NCBI GenBank assembly: GCA_018816905.1
Contig: JAHIVB010000013.1
Span: 1 to 64,000 of the forward strand
Direction: 5' to 3'
Length of the DNA: 64,000 nt
From: Bacillota bacterium
Lineage (GTDB): Bacteria > Bacillota_I > Bacilli_A > Izemoplasmatales > Hujiaoplasmataceae
This document shows, piece by piece, positions 33,281-41,562 of the stretch. The first letter of the stretch is position 1. Every line of letters begins with the position of its first letter. A program made the translations under genes and the position numbers. The notes beneath the pieces are model-generated. The model saw only the letters and a list, made by a program, of their open reading frames with translations, did not search any database and was not told where the DNA came from.

Positions 33281-34566
33281 CGATTCCCTCTCCTTTTCGC
33301 TTTTTTCAACAGCGAGATCATTTCTCTTTTGTATTTTTTCTTATATCCCGGTTTGACCGTATTTGATTTAGGATTCTTAATTTTAATTTGAGTCAATTCC
33401 TTTGAATCAACCCGAACTCTTTTACTTCTTTCATTTCTCGTTCTTGCTGGAACGATTTCTTTATTTTTAATCTCGATATAACTACAAGATAACCCTAAAC
33501 CCTCCAACACATCAAGATAGGTTTCATCTTTGAAATCATACAATGAAATCGCAATCCCGTCGTATGCCATCCGACCGGTTCTTCCAGTACGATGAACATA
33601 AAATGAAGTATCTTTTGGCAACTCGAAATTAATGATATGACTGACACCGTCGATATCGATTCCTCTAGAAAGAAGATCAGTTGCGACTAGATATTGAAAT
33701 TCAAGGTTTTCAAGTCTTTTCAATAATTGTTTTCTTTTTCTAAAATCAATGTCCCCATGTAAGAGTGTTGCATTCACTTTTAAGTTTTTCAAATATTCAT
33801 ATACTGCATTCGCAGATTCTTTTGTGTTACAGAAGATGATACCTAAGTAGGGGTTTATCGTTGATAAAATCGACGATAAAACTTCAAAACGATCTCTTTC
33901 CTTCGTCTTCAAGAAAAAATGCTTGATGTTCAGATTTGAGACATCTTCTTTGTGAACTTGAATAAACTGTGGTGATGGTAAATACTTCTTTAAAAACGGT
34001 TGAAGCCGCTCAGGTATCGTTGCAGATAGAACGACCATCTGAGTTTTTTCTTTGAATACAGAAGCTATTCCGTCTATTTCTTCTAAAAATGCATTTTCAA
34101 GTGCCATGTCAGCTTCGTCGATGACAAAAGACTGAGCAGTATAAGCTTTCAAGACATTTTCTTTTCGAATCAAGTCATTTAATCTTCCAGGTGTCCCGAT
34201 GATAATCTGAGGCTGTGATTTTTCTAACTTGGCCATCTCGTTATCACGATCTGAACCGCCTACATACAACCTGACGTCAATTGGCTTGGGAGACTTTTGT
34301 GTCATTTGTTTTGCGAACGAGAAAATTTGACTCGCCAACTCCCTCGTGGGCGCACAAATGACAGATTGAATTTCAGGAAGTTCTTCATTTAAAAGCTCCA
34401 AAATAGGAATTAAATAGCTGTGTGTTTTCCCGGAACCTGTTTTCGCCTCGATAATCAGGCTTTCTTTTTTCATTAAATGAGGAATCACTGCTTCTTGTAC
34501 TTCAGTATATTGGGTAAAAGAAATCTCTTTTAATGCTTCTTCGATGTATTTCTTGTTTAAATTCAT
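33277..34566 (-). CDS. DEAD-box RNA helicase (CshB-like)
   Basis: An ATP-dependent RNA helicase. The Q motif region (SFTQYTEVQEAVIP), motif I AKTGSGKT, Ia PTRELA, II VIDEADMA, III SAT, V ATDLLSRGIDIDGV and VI HRTGRTGR are all present. The C-terminal tail (about 385-429) is very basic (KKYKREMISLLKKAKRRGN), suited to RNA binding. Length and tail resemble CshB/YqfR, which in Bacillus also sits next to nfo. It is divergent from ispH, as expected for that neighbourhood. Confidence 0.92.
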   Translation of the reverse strand: MNLNKKYIEEALKEISFTQYTEVQEAVIPHLMKKESLIIEAKTGSGKTHSYLIPILELLNEELPEIQSVICAPTRELASQIFSFAKQMTQKSPKPIDVRLYVGGSDRDNEMAKLEKSQPQIIIGTPGRLNDLIRKENVLKAYTAQSFVIDEADMALENAFLEEIDGIASVFKEKTQMVVLSATIPERLQPFLKKYLPSPQFIQVHKEDVSNLNIKHFFLKTKERDRFEVLSSILSTINPYLGIIFCNTKESANAVYEYLKNLKVNATLLHGDIDFRKRKQLLKRLENLEFQYLVATDLLSRGIDIDGVSHIINFELPKDTSFYVHRTGRTGRMAYDGIAISLYDFKDETYLDVLEGLGLSCSYIEIKNKEIVPARTRNERSKRVRVDSKELTQIKIKNPKSNTVKPGYKKKYKREMISLLKKAKRRGNR

Positions 34567-34584
34567 TCATATCACGCTTTCTTT

Positions 34585-34613
34585 TTGAAAATCAACTCAA
34601 CTTATTATATAAT
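34585..34613 (+). promoter_or_regulatory. Promoter of ispH
   Basis: -35 TTGAAA (34585-34590), 17-base spacer, -10 TATAAT (34608-34613). This promoter lies inside the upstream extension of the ispH frame, so that extension is not translated. Confidence 0.82.
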
Positions 34614-34632
34614 AATCATAGACATAAGTAAA
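34604..34632 (-). promoter_or_regulatory. Divergent promoter of the helicase-nfo-trmL operon
   Basis: Minus-strand -10 TATAAT (34609-34604) with -35 TTTACT (34632-34627) and a 17-base spacer. The -10 overlaps the ispH -10 within a TATTATATAATA palindrome. Confidence 0.5.
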
Positions 34633-34650
34633 TCAATAAGCGAGGAACCT

Positions 34651-35529
34651 ATGAAAGTCATCCCTATCCGTCCAAGAGGTTTTTGTCCTGGTGTTGTCAA
34701 AGCAGTTAAAATAGTTGAAGACGTTCTGAATAATCCGGCTTACCCAAGACCCATTCAGATTTTAGGTATGATTGTTCATAATCGACATGTCGTCGATGAT
34801 TTCACTTCAAAAGGTGTTATCACCTTGGAAGGAGCTCATGAATCTAGGCATGAGATGATTTCTAAAGTGGTTCCTGGAACCGTGATAATCACCGCGCATG
34901 GAATCAGTGATTTAGTGTATCATATGTTGAAAGATCTTCCTGTGGTCATTGTAGACGCTACATGCAAAGATGTTTCTAGAACTCAGAAATTGGTCAAAGA
35001 ACATCTGAGTAAAAACCATGAGATCATCTACATTGGTAAACGCAACCATCCCGAAACCGAAAGCGTATCGGAATTAAGCTCAAAAGTTCATGTCATTGAG
35101 ACCCTAGATGATTTCAATGAATCCGAGTTCCGTGACAAACAGCTGTTTGTGACCAACCAGACTACTTTCTCGATTCGAGATATCCAGACAATTCTTTCAG
35201 GAATCCAAAAAATCTATCCAAACGCGATTATCTCTGATGAAATCTGTGATTCTACCCGAATTCGCCAAGAGGCGATTCTAGAAGCGAACAAAGATGTCGA
35301 CCTATGTTTCATCGTTGGAGATCCCAAAAGCAACAATACGCAAAATCTAGTGAAGTTGTCGTTTGAAGAGACAAATACATTAACCTACTTGATCGAATCA
35401 GAAAAAGACATCAAAAAGGAAATGCTTTTCGGAGTAAAAACCGTTACGGTATCGAGTGGAGCCTCTACACCCAATTCGATTACGAAACGAGTGATTGATT
35501 ATTTAAATTCAATCAATATTGATGAATAG
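34651..35529 (+). CDS. ispH: 4-hydroxy-3-methylbut-2-enyl diphosphate reductase
   Basis: The last enzyme of the MEP isoprenoid pathway, an iron-sulfur protein making IPP and DMAPP. The three cluster cysteines are in RPRGFCPGV (Cys12), VDATCKDV (near 104) and ICDSTRIRQ (near 203). The start at 34651 (MKVIPIRPRG) has GAGGA five bases upstream and follows the promoter; it gives 292 residues. Its partner enzyme dxs lies about 3 kb further on, so this organism makes isoprenoid precursors by the MEP route. Confidence 0.95.
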   Translation: MKVIPIRPRGFCPGVVKAVKIVEDVLNNPAYPRPIQILGMIVHNRHVVDDFTSKGVITLEGAHESRHEMISKVVPGTVIITAHGISDLVYHMLKDLPVVIVDATCKDVSRTQKLVKEHLSKNHEIIYIGKRNHPETESVSELSSKVHVIETLDDFNESEFRDKQLFVTNQTTFSIRDIQTILSGIQKIYPNAIISDEICDSTRIRQEAILEANKDVDLCFIVGDPKSNNTQNLVKLSFEETNTLTYLIESEKDIKKEMLFGVKTVTVSSGASTPNSITKRVIDYLNSINIDE

Positions 35530-35583
35530 AGATTTTTTTTATTCTTTCGCCAAAAAATCCTTTATTTTTTTGTCAAATTGTTT

Positions 35584-35589
35584 TATAAT
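35584..35589 (+). promoter_or_regulatory. -10 element of the small membrane protein at 35620
   Basis: A perfect TATAAT with a weak TTTATT at the -35 position (35561-35566). Confidence 0.45.
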
Positions 35590-35619
35590 ATACGAAGTAG
35601 CGAATTAAGAGGTGATAAC

Positions 35620-35790
35620 ATGGCAAATACAAAAGCAAAACCCAAGTTTAATGATACTGAAAAAGAAATCAAGACTTATAACCCAACAAAAAGCAAAGTA
35701 GGGCGAGTCATTATCGTATTATTGATTTTAGGAATGACTTTGGGTCTCATTATTTCCGCAATATTCTCAATCATTAATGTGTTATCTTAA
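35620..35790 (+). CDS. Small single-pass membrane protein
   Basis: A 56-residue protein starting at the ATG at 35620, which has AGGTGA five bases upstream; the longer frame from 35578 begins in the -10 region. A basic, Lys-rich N-terminus (about 1-28) precedes one hydrophobic helix (about 30-52). It resembles short DUF4044-like proteins of Bacillota in size and layout, but this is only a guess. It has its own terminator. Confidence 0.55.
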   Translation: MANTKAKPKFNDTEKEIKTYNPTKSKVGRVIIVLLILGMTLGLIISAIFSIINVLS

Positions 35791-35812
35791 TCGGTTCACC
35801 CTATATGAAAAC

Positions 35813-35838
35813 AAAGACCTCTCAAAGGTCTTTTTTTT
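35813..35838 (+). terminator. Terminator of the small membrane protein gene
   Basis: AAAGACCT-CTCAA-AGGTCTTTTTTTT. Confidence 0.85.
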
Positions 35839-35861
35839 CGCCTTGATAGAACGACTTATCA

Positions 35862-35903
35862 CAAAAAAAGCCTTACTTGTAAATGAACTTCACAGGTAAG
35901 GCT
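35862..35903 (-). terminator. Terminator of the nusB-xseA-xseB-dxs-recN operon
   Basis: On the minus strand AGCCTTAC pairs with GTAAGGCT around an imperfect inner stem (TGTGAA...TTTACA) and is followed by TTTTTT, just after the recN stop. Confidence 0.8.
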
Positions 35904-35907
35904 ACAA

Positions 35908-37590
35908 TTATGAATTGATTAAAAGCTCTTTTGCACTTTGAATTGTAGATTCAGATATTTTATCTCCAGAAATCATTTGAGCAATGTCGGTCACCCGTTC
36001 ATTGAATTCAAGGTAAGTCGCTTTCGCAATGGTCCGATTCTTTTCAATCTGTTTTGACACTTTTAGATGATGTTCTCCAACTGCGACCACTTGCGGAATA
36101 TGAGTAATTGAAATCACTTGACAGAAATGGGATATCTCTTGAATCTTTTTCGCGATTTGTTTTGCGACGAAACCGCTAATTCCAGTATCGATTTCATCGA
36201 AAATGATAGTAGACAGATTTTGAGAACGAATGAAAATGGTTTTAAACGCAAGCATCACACGACTCATTTCACCGCCAGAAGCCGTTTTGGACAATGGTTT
36301 CATCGGCTCTCCGAGATTGGTTGAAATCATTAATTCGATTTCATCAAATCCATGTCCCATAAAAGCATCCGAATCGAGGTTGTGTGTTGGCAACTTTTGA
36401 GTAACGAGAATCTCGAATTCAGTATTAGGAAGCACTAGATCTTTCAGAACTACCTTAATTTCCGTCGAAATTTTGAGTGCAATCTGTTTCCTTAAAGTCG
36501 TTAATGTTTTTCCTTTTTCAATCGTCTTTTCATAGGAATCATTTAATTCCTTCTTTGCTTTTTCTAAGTATTCATCAAAATTTTGAACTTTGTCAATCTC
36601 AAGTTCAAGTGTCTTAATGAAGTCAATCAATTCCTGTATCGTCATCTTGTACTTCTTCTGTAAAGAATCCAAATCATGAAGTCTTTCTTGAATTGATTTC
36701 AACTCATCCGGATCGAAATTAAGTTGATCGAATTTATCTTTGATTTGATGAGTGATATCATCCATCTCATAGTACAAATTTTGCGACGATTGATGAAGCT
36801 GAGTGAATTCTTGGCCAAATTTAGACAATTTGTCGAGTCCATTAACGATTTCATAGAAATGGTTCATAAATTCTAGTTCATCCGATATTTGATTGATTTC
36901 TCCTAAAGTAGAATAGATCTTATCAAAGTTCGATAACAAGCTTTCTTCTTCTGTCAACCGCTCCAATTCTCCCTCTTCCAAGTGAAAATCGGTCAATTCA
37001 TTCAATTGAAACAGATTCATTTCCAACTTGCCTTCAGCTTCTTTTTGCTTTTTGGTTAAATCGATATATGCTTTTCTTTTCATCAGATACGACTCAAGGG
37101 CAACGGAATATTCTTCAAGATAATTGTCCATCTTTTTTCGGTTGAATCCGTCAATCAATTGAATATAATTTGCCGGATGGATGAGTCTTTGGGTATCGAA
37201 CTGCGAATGAACGTCCGCCAATTCTTTTGAAATGTCCTTTAAGTCTTGCAAGGACACATTCATTTGATTTATTTTCAGAGTATTCTTGTTTTGAGTACTT
37301 ATTTCTCTTGTAATTACAATCTGATCGTCTATGGTAGAAATGCCTAATTTGGATAGTTTACCTCGAATTGCTTCGTTTTGAAAAGAAAAAGTAGCTTCGA
37401 TAACAGCTTTGTCTGAATTGCTGCGAACCATGTCTTGACTAGCACGGTCTCCTAAAAGTAATGAAATCGCATCGATAAGAATACTTTTACCTGCGCCGGT
37501 TTCACCGGTCAGTACCGTTAAGCCATCATAAAAATCAAGTTCAATATGGTCTATAATTGCAAAATTTGTAATCGATAGATGTTTCAGCAT
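35908..37590 (-). CDS. recN: DNA repair protein RecN
   Basis: An SMC-like ATPase acting early in double-strand break repair. Walker A is GETGAGKSILIDAISLLLG (about 30-48), the signature SGGEMSRVMLAFK near 465, and Walker B TIIFDEIDTGISG near 488. The middle (about 150-380) is coiled coil. At about 560 residues it is full length. The second ATG (37590) has better spacing from GGGG than the first (37596). It is the last gene of the operon, directly after dxs; tlyA and ahrC/argR, which separate them in Bacillus, are absent. Confidence 0.95.
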   Translation of the reverse strand: MLKHLSITNFAIIDHIELDFYDGLTVLTGETGAGKSILIDAISLLLGDRASQDMVRSNSDKAVIEATFSFQNEAIRGKLSKLGISTIDDQIVITREISTQNKNTLKINQMNVSLQDLKDISKELADVHSQFDTQRLIHPANYIQLIDGFNRKKMDNYLEEYSVALESYLMKRKAYIDLTKKQKEAEGKLEMNLFQLNELTDFHLEEGELERLTEEESLLSNFDKIYSTLGEINQISDELEFMNHFYEIVNGLDKLSKFGQEFTQLHQSSQNLYYEMDDITHQIKDKFDQLNFDPDELKSIQERLHDLDSLQKKYKMTIQELIDFIKTLELEIDKVQNFDEYLEKAKKELNDSYEKTIEKGKTLTTLRKQIALKISTEIKVVLKDLVLPNTEFEILVTQKLPTHNLDSDAFMGHGFDEIELMISTNLGEPMKPLSKTASGGEMSRVMLAFKTIFIRSQNLSTIIFDEIDTGISGFVAKQIAKKIQEISHFCQVISITHIPQVVAVGEHHLKVSKQIEKNRTIAKATYLEFNERVTDIAQMISGDKISESTIQSAKELLINS

Positions 37591-37605
37591 ATTCATTCCC
37601 CGCTT

Positions 37606-39465
37606 TTATTTTTTTAGATAATTCAAGAGAACCTGATTGACGCTTTCATCGTCAAGTCCATATTTTTGATAGAGCTCATCGACTTTCCCTTGTTGAATGA
37701 ATTCGTCAGGCAAACCAAGAATTTGTACTGAAGAAGTCATTTTGGACGAGGATGACATATATTCCAATACGGAGCTTCCTAATGAAGATATTTTCGAAGA
37801 ATCTTCCAACACAACAATGGGATGCCCATTTTCTAGAATGAGATCCAACGTCTTCGTGTCAAGTGGCTTAATGAAACGCGCATTGATGAGATTGACATTT
37901 AATTGACGAGACTCAATCATTTTTTTCATTCGATTGACATTATCACCGTATGTAATCAAGTTCACGGAACCACCAGAGGTCATCGTCTGCCATGATGGAG
38001 ACAATATGGTTTCTATTTTTCCTAATTGATTAGGGGAGAATTCAGTTTTATGTCTTGAATACCGAATCGCGATGGGATGTTTGGATATATTGAATGCATA
38101 ATCAAGTAATGCATAGGCTTCACTAGCATCTTTTGGTTGAACGATTTCCATGTTTGGGATGTGTTTTAGGTAAGCAATATCATAGATTCCTTGATGGGTC
38201 TCACCGTCGTCTCCGACAAGTCCGCTACGATCAACACCAAAGATGACGTGTATGTCCTGCCTTGCAATATCATGTGAAATTTGATCATATGCTCTTTGCA
38301 AGAAAGAGGAATAAATCGGTACAAATACTGTTTGCTTATTCATAGCCAACGCACCCGAAAAACAGACCGCAAAAGATTCACAGATACCGACATCAATAAT
38401 TTGATTTGGATGGAGTTCTTGGAATTGGTTCAACCCCGAACCGTTGATCATTGCTGGAACAACCACTTGAAACTGAGGATGATTGTTCGCATACTGGGTG
38501 AGATAACTACTTACAATGTTACTCCATGAAGAATGATTTTCTGGATTTTTTTGAAGAGGAATTCCAGTAGAAACATCAAAAGGCCCCACTCCGTGCCAGA
38601 TTCCATCTCCATCGGATTCTGCCGGGAAATAGCCTTTCCCCTTCTTAGTGATGACATGAAGAACCGTTGGACGGTTTACTTTTTTCGCAAGTTCAAAATA
38701 TTTTTGAAGTTGCTTAAAATCATGTCCGTTAATTGGGCCATAATAAGTAAAACCAAGCTCATCAAAAATAGTCATGTTCTTCGCAAATCCTCTTAGCATG
38801 AACCCGATTCGATCTTTAAAATCGATCAAAAATTTCGGGAACTTTCTTGTTCTGCGAGAAGCTTTTACATAGGTTTTTGAAGATCTCAAAGAGTTCAAAA
38901 TTTTCGATAACGTACCGACGTTTTTGGATATACTCATCTCATTGTCGTTTAAAATGATAATCGGTCTCATTTCGGTCTGATGTCCCAAATAATTCAAGGC
39001 TTCAAAACTGAGCCCACTGTTTAAAGATCCGTCACCTACGACTGCAATATTGAAATTCTTTTCTCCACTGAATAGTCTAGCTTTTTCAAAACCGGCAAGA
39101 GCCGCAATTGCCGTTGAAGAATGCCCAGCTTCCCAAACATCATGAAGAGACTCTTCACGTTTTATGTAGCCTGAAAGTCCCTTGTATTGTCTCAGTTGAT
39201 CGAAATTTTTTGCTCTGCCAGTCAATATCTTGTGGGTATACGCTTGATGACCAACGTCAAAGATAATCTTGTCTGTTGGTGAATTGAAAACCTTATGGAG
39301 GGCAATCGTCAATTCGACGGTTCCAAGGTTGGAAGATAAATGTCCTCCTGTTTTTGATACTTTATCAATAATAAAAGCGCGAATTTCTTTTGAAAGTTCG
39401 ACTAGTTCATCATGGTTCAATTCTTTTAAGAACTTAGGGTCCTGTATTTTTAGTAAATCTATCAT
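37606..39465 (-). CDS. dxs: 1-deoxy-D-xylulose-5-phosphate synthase
   Basis: The thiamine-diphosphate enzyme that opens the MEP pathway, condensing pyruvate and glyceraldehyde-3-phosphate. It has GGHLSSNLGTVELTIALH (about 40-57), the ThDP-binding GDGSLNSGLSFEALN near 145, and the transketolase motif DRSGLVGDDGETHQG near 415. At 619 residues it is complete. It sits between xseB (18-base gap) and recN (15-base gap). The ispA prenyl synthase gene that normally precedes dxs is not here. Confidence 0.96.
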   Translation of the reverse strand: MIDLLKIQDPKFLKELNHDELVELSKEIRAFIIDKVSKTGGHLSSNLGTVELTIALHKVFNSPTDKIIFDVGHQAYTHKILTGRAKNFDQLRQYKGLSGYIKREESLHDVWEAGHSSTAIAALAGFEKARLFSGEKNFNIAVVGDGSLNSGLSFEALNYLGHQTEMRPIIILNDNEMSISKNVGTLSKILNSLRSSKTYVKASRRTRKFPKFLIDFKDRIGFMLRGFAKNMTIFDELGFTYYGPINGHDFKQLQKYFELAKKVNRPTVLHVITKKGKGYFPAESDGDGIWHGVGPFDVSTGIPLQKNPENHSSWSNIVSSYLTQYANNHPQFQVVVPAMINGSGLNQFQELHPNQIIDVGICESFAVCFSGALAMNKQTVFVPIYSSFLQRAYDQISHDIARQDIHVIFGVDRSGLVGDDGETHQGIYDIAYLKHIPNMEIVQPKDASEAYALLDYAFNISKHPIAIRYSRHKTEFSPNQLGKIETILSPSWQTMTSGGSVNLITYGDNVNRMKKMIESRQLNVNLINARFIKPLDTKTLDLILENGHPIVVLEDSSKISSLGSSVLEYMSSSSKMTSSVQILGLPDEFIQQGKVDELYQKYGLDDESVNQVLLNYLKK

Positions 39466-39483
39466 CGCATCACCTAATCAATA

Positions 39484-39708
39484 TTATTCCTCGTCTACGA
39501 CATTAAAATCCGTCAACGTGTTTTGATTCATCAATTTTACGACGACGTCTTCTGCTCTTTTCAGTTCTTTTGAGCAAAACGCAGCCAATTCAGTGCCTTT
39601 ATGGTATTTTTTTACGGAGTCTTCTAAAGACAGAGAACCGGATTCCAATTCTTTCACAATTTTTTCGAGTTCTTCTAGTGCGTGTTCAAAAGTTTTCTTT
39701 TCTTCCAT
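39484..39708 (-). CDS. xseB: Exodeoxyribonuclease VII small subunit
   Basis: A 74-residue helical protein with the standard FEHALEELEKIVKELESG start and the SLEDSVKKYHKGTELA helix. It binds XseA to form exonuclease VII. The start overlaps the last base of the xseA stop (TAATG), so synthesis is coupled. Confidence 0.95.
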   Translation of the reverse strand: MEEKKTFEHALEELEKIVKELESGSLSLEDSVKKYHKGTELAAFCSKELKRAEDVVVKLMNQNTLTDFNVVDEE

Positions 39709-40985
39709 TAGATTTCACCTTTTTCAATGTCTTTTACGACGGAGTAGAATCTTCCGTCTTTTAATTTTGTTGTTAATAAGTCGCCGACTTTAATCTGATC
39801 TACAGAAGTCAAAATTTGATCGTCTTTCGATATCAGACTGAAACCTTTCTTCATCATTGAGAGCGGATTTGACAATTCGAGTTTATCGACTTGTCGAAAG
39901 AATTGTGATTCATATGCCCTGATTGAGTTCACAAATGCATATTTCATCCTTCGTTGAAATTCAACCAAATGCTCGTCATTTTTTTTCAAAACTTGGATAG
40001 GGCTCTGCTGAATCAGTCGTTCAATGAAATGATCTGTTTTCAACTCTTTTGTTTGAAACATCCTCGAGGGATCTGTAAATACAATCGATTTTGTGCTATT
40101 TTCTGTTCGCTTTTTCAAAGAAGATATTTTTTGTTCAAATAGGATCGTAGATTTATGAGTCAAATCAACTACAGTAGAAAGTAATGCTCGTTTGTCCGGA
40201 ACAGCCAATTCCGCTGCTTGAGAAGGAGTAGCTGCTCGTTTGTCCGCCACGAAGTCTGCAATTGTAAAATCCGTTTCATGACCGACCGCAGATATAATAG
40301 GTATTTTGGAGTTATAAACTGCTCTTGCGACGCTTTCCTCATTGAAAGACCATAAATCTTCGATTGAGCCTCCACCTCTGCCAACAATCAAGGTGTCTAC
40401 TAATTGATCTGAATTCGCTTTCTCGATTTGTTTCACAATCGACGATGTGGCACCTGTACCTTGAACCAAAGCAGGATAAACAATGATTTTAGTTAACGGA
40501 TATCGGTGCCCTATCACATGAATGACATCCCTTACAGCCGCACCAGTCGGCGATGTAATCACGCCAACCGCCTTGGGATATAAAGGAATGGGTTTCTTAT
40601 GTAAATCGGTAAAAAGTCCTTGTTGCTCTAAATCGGATTTCAGTTTTTCATAGGCAACGTATAAATCCCCAACTCCGTCGGTGACCATTCTTGTGACATA
40701 GACTTGATATGTCCCATAAGGTTCATATATGCTCACATATCCTTCGATGATGACCTTCGAACCGTCGGTTGGATTAAATTTAAGCGACTGTGTCTCTCTC
40801 GCAAACATGACAGCTGATATTTGAGAGGATTGGTCTTTTAAAGTGAAATATAAGTGTCCTCTGCTATGTCGTTTGAAGTTTGAAATTTCAGCTTTCAACA
40901 AGACATTCTTCAATTCGCTGTCATTGTCGAATTTAAATTTCAAATACCGATTCAGGGCAGTGACTGTCAAATATGTTCTTTCCAA
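39708..40985 (-). CDS. xseA: Exodeoxyribonuclease VII large subunit
   Basis: The catalytic subunit of exonuclease VII, which degrades single-stranded DNA. The N-terminal OB fold (about 1-100) has HSRGHLYFTLKD. The catalytic domain carries GVITSPTGAAVRDVIHV, LIVGRGGGSIEDLWSFNEE, ISAVGHETDFTIADFVAD and RAATPSQAAE. The C-terminus is coiled coil. The start appears to be TTG at 40985, with AAAGGGG upstream. It lies 12 bases after nusB. Confidence 0.96.
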   Translation of the reverse strand: MERTYLTVTALNRYLKFKFDNDSELKNVLLKAEISNFKRHSRGHLYFTLKDQSSQISAVMFARETQSLKFNPTDGSKVIIEGYVSIYEPYGTYQVYVTRMVTDGVGDLYVAYEKLKSDLEQQGLFTDLHKKPIPLYPKAVGVITSPTGAAVRDVIHVIGHRYPLTKIIVYPALVQGTGATSSIVKQIEKANSDQLVDTLIVGRGGGSIEDLWSFNEESVARAVYNSKIPIISAVGHETDFTIADFVADKRAATPSQAAELAVPDKRALLSTVVDLTHKSTILFEQKISSLKKRTENSTKSIVFTDPSRMFQTKELKTDHFIERLIQQSPIQVLKKNDEHLVEFQRRMKYAFVNSIRAYESQFFRQVDKLELSNPLSMMKKGFSLISKDDQILTSVDQIKVGDLLTTKLKDGRFYSVVKDIEKGEI

Positions 40986-40997
40986 TGTATCGCCCCT

Positions 40998-41369
40998 TTA
41001 CTTGAATAGACTTGTTTTTATGTTATCAAGCAACCGATTATTAAAACTTTTGGCCGCATCATCATCTAAATTGGAATATTTTTTTGTTAAGTTGATGGCT
41101 TCGTTTATCGCTATTTCATAAGGGGTATCTGTATAAGTCATCTCATAAACCGCATATCTAATGATTGCTAAGTCGACATAATTCAAACGATCGATTGTCC
41201 AGTTCTGAAGGTTTTTAGAAATAACCTGGTCTAGGTCTACTAAATGTAAAAAAACATCGTTCACGATGTCCAATACTTCTTCTTCGTACTCTTCGGTTGA
41301 GTACATGCCACCCATATCTTTTAAATAGATGAGGTGAATAATTTTCTCTCTTAATTCTGTTCTGGTCAT
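40998..41369 (-). CDS. nusB: Transcription antitermination protein NusB
   Basis: An all-helical RNA-binding factor of rRNA antitermination complexes. It has LREKIIHLIYLKDM at the N-terminus, NWTIDRLNYVDLAIIRYAVYEM (split by the usual L-x-R-x-D pattern) and IAINEAINLTKKYS..DAAKSFNNRLLDNI. At 123 residues it is slightly short but complete. It is the first gene of the xseA-xseB-dxs-recN operon, with GGGGAG before the ATG. TGATAAAAT at about 41402-41410 may be its extended -10. Confidence 0.92.
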   Translation of the reverse strand: MTRTELREKIIHLIYLKDMGGMYSTEEYEEEVLDIVNDVFLHLVDLDQVISKNLQNWTIDRLNYVDLAIIRYAVYEMTYTDTPYEIAINEAINLTKKYSNLDDDAAKSFNNRLLDNIKTSLFK

Positions 41370-41460
41370 AATAGGCTCCCCGCGAATAAATACGTTATTA
41401 TTTTATCATAATGAATGAGAAAATGAAAGCCGTTATTCTCGTTCAATCTCTAGTGAAACA

Positions 41461-41487
41461 AAAAAAATGCACCAACTGGTGCATTTT
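41461..41487 (-). terminator. Terminator of the GH13 glucosidase gene
   Basis: AAAATGCACCA-GT-TGGTGCATTTTTTTTG on the minus strand. Confidence 0.85.
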
Positions 41488-41493
41488 ATAATA

Positions 41494-41527
41494 TTCATTG
41501 AAATGTTCATGTGAAAATTTCAATGAA
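41494..41527. repeat. 11-base perfect inverted repeat between the glucosidase stop and its terminator
   Basis: TTCATTGAAAT and ATTTCAATGAA separated by 12 bases. It lies downstream of the glucosidase stop and has no T run of its own. It may be an mRNA 3' stem-loop or a protein-binding site. Confidence 0.6.
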
Positions 41528-41562
41528 GAGACATCGTTTATTCAAGAAATGCTAGTAAAGAC

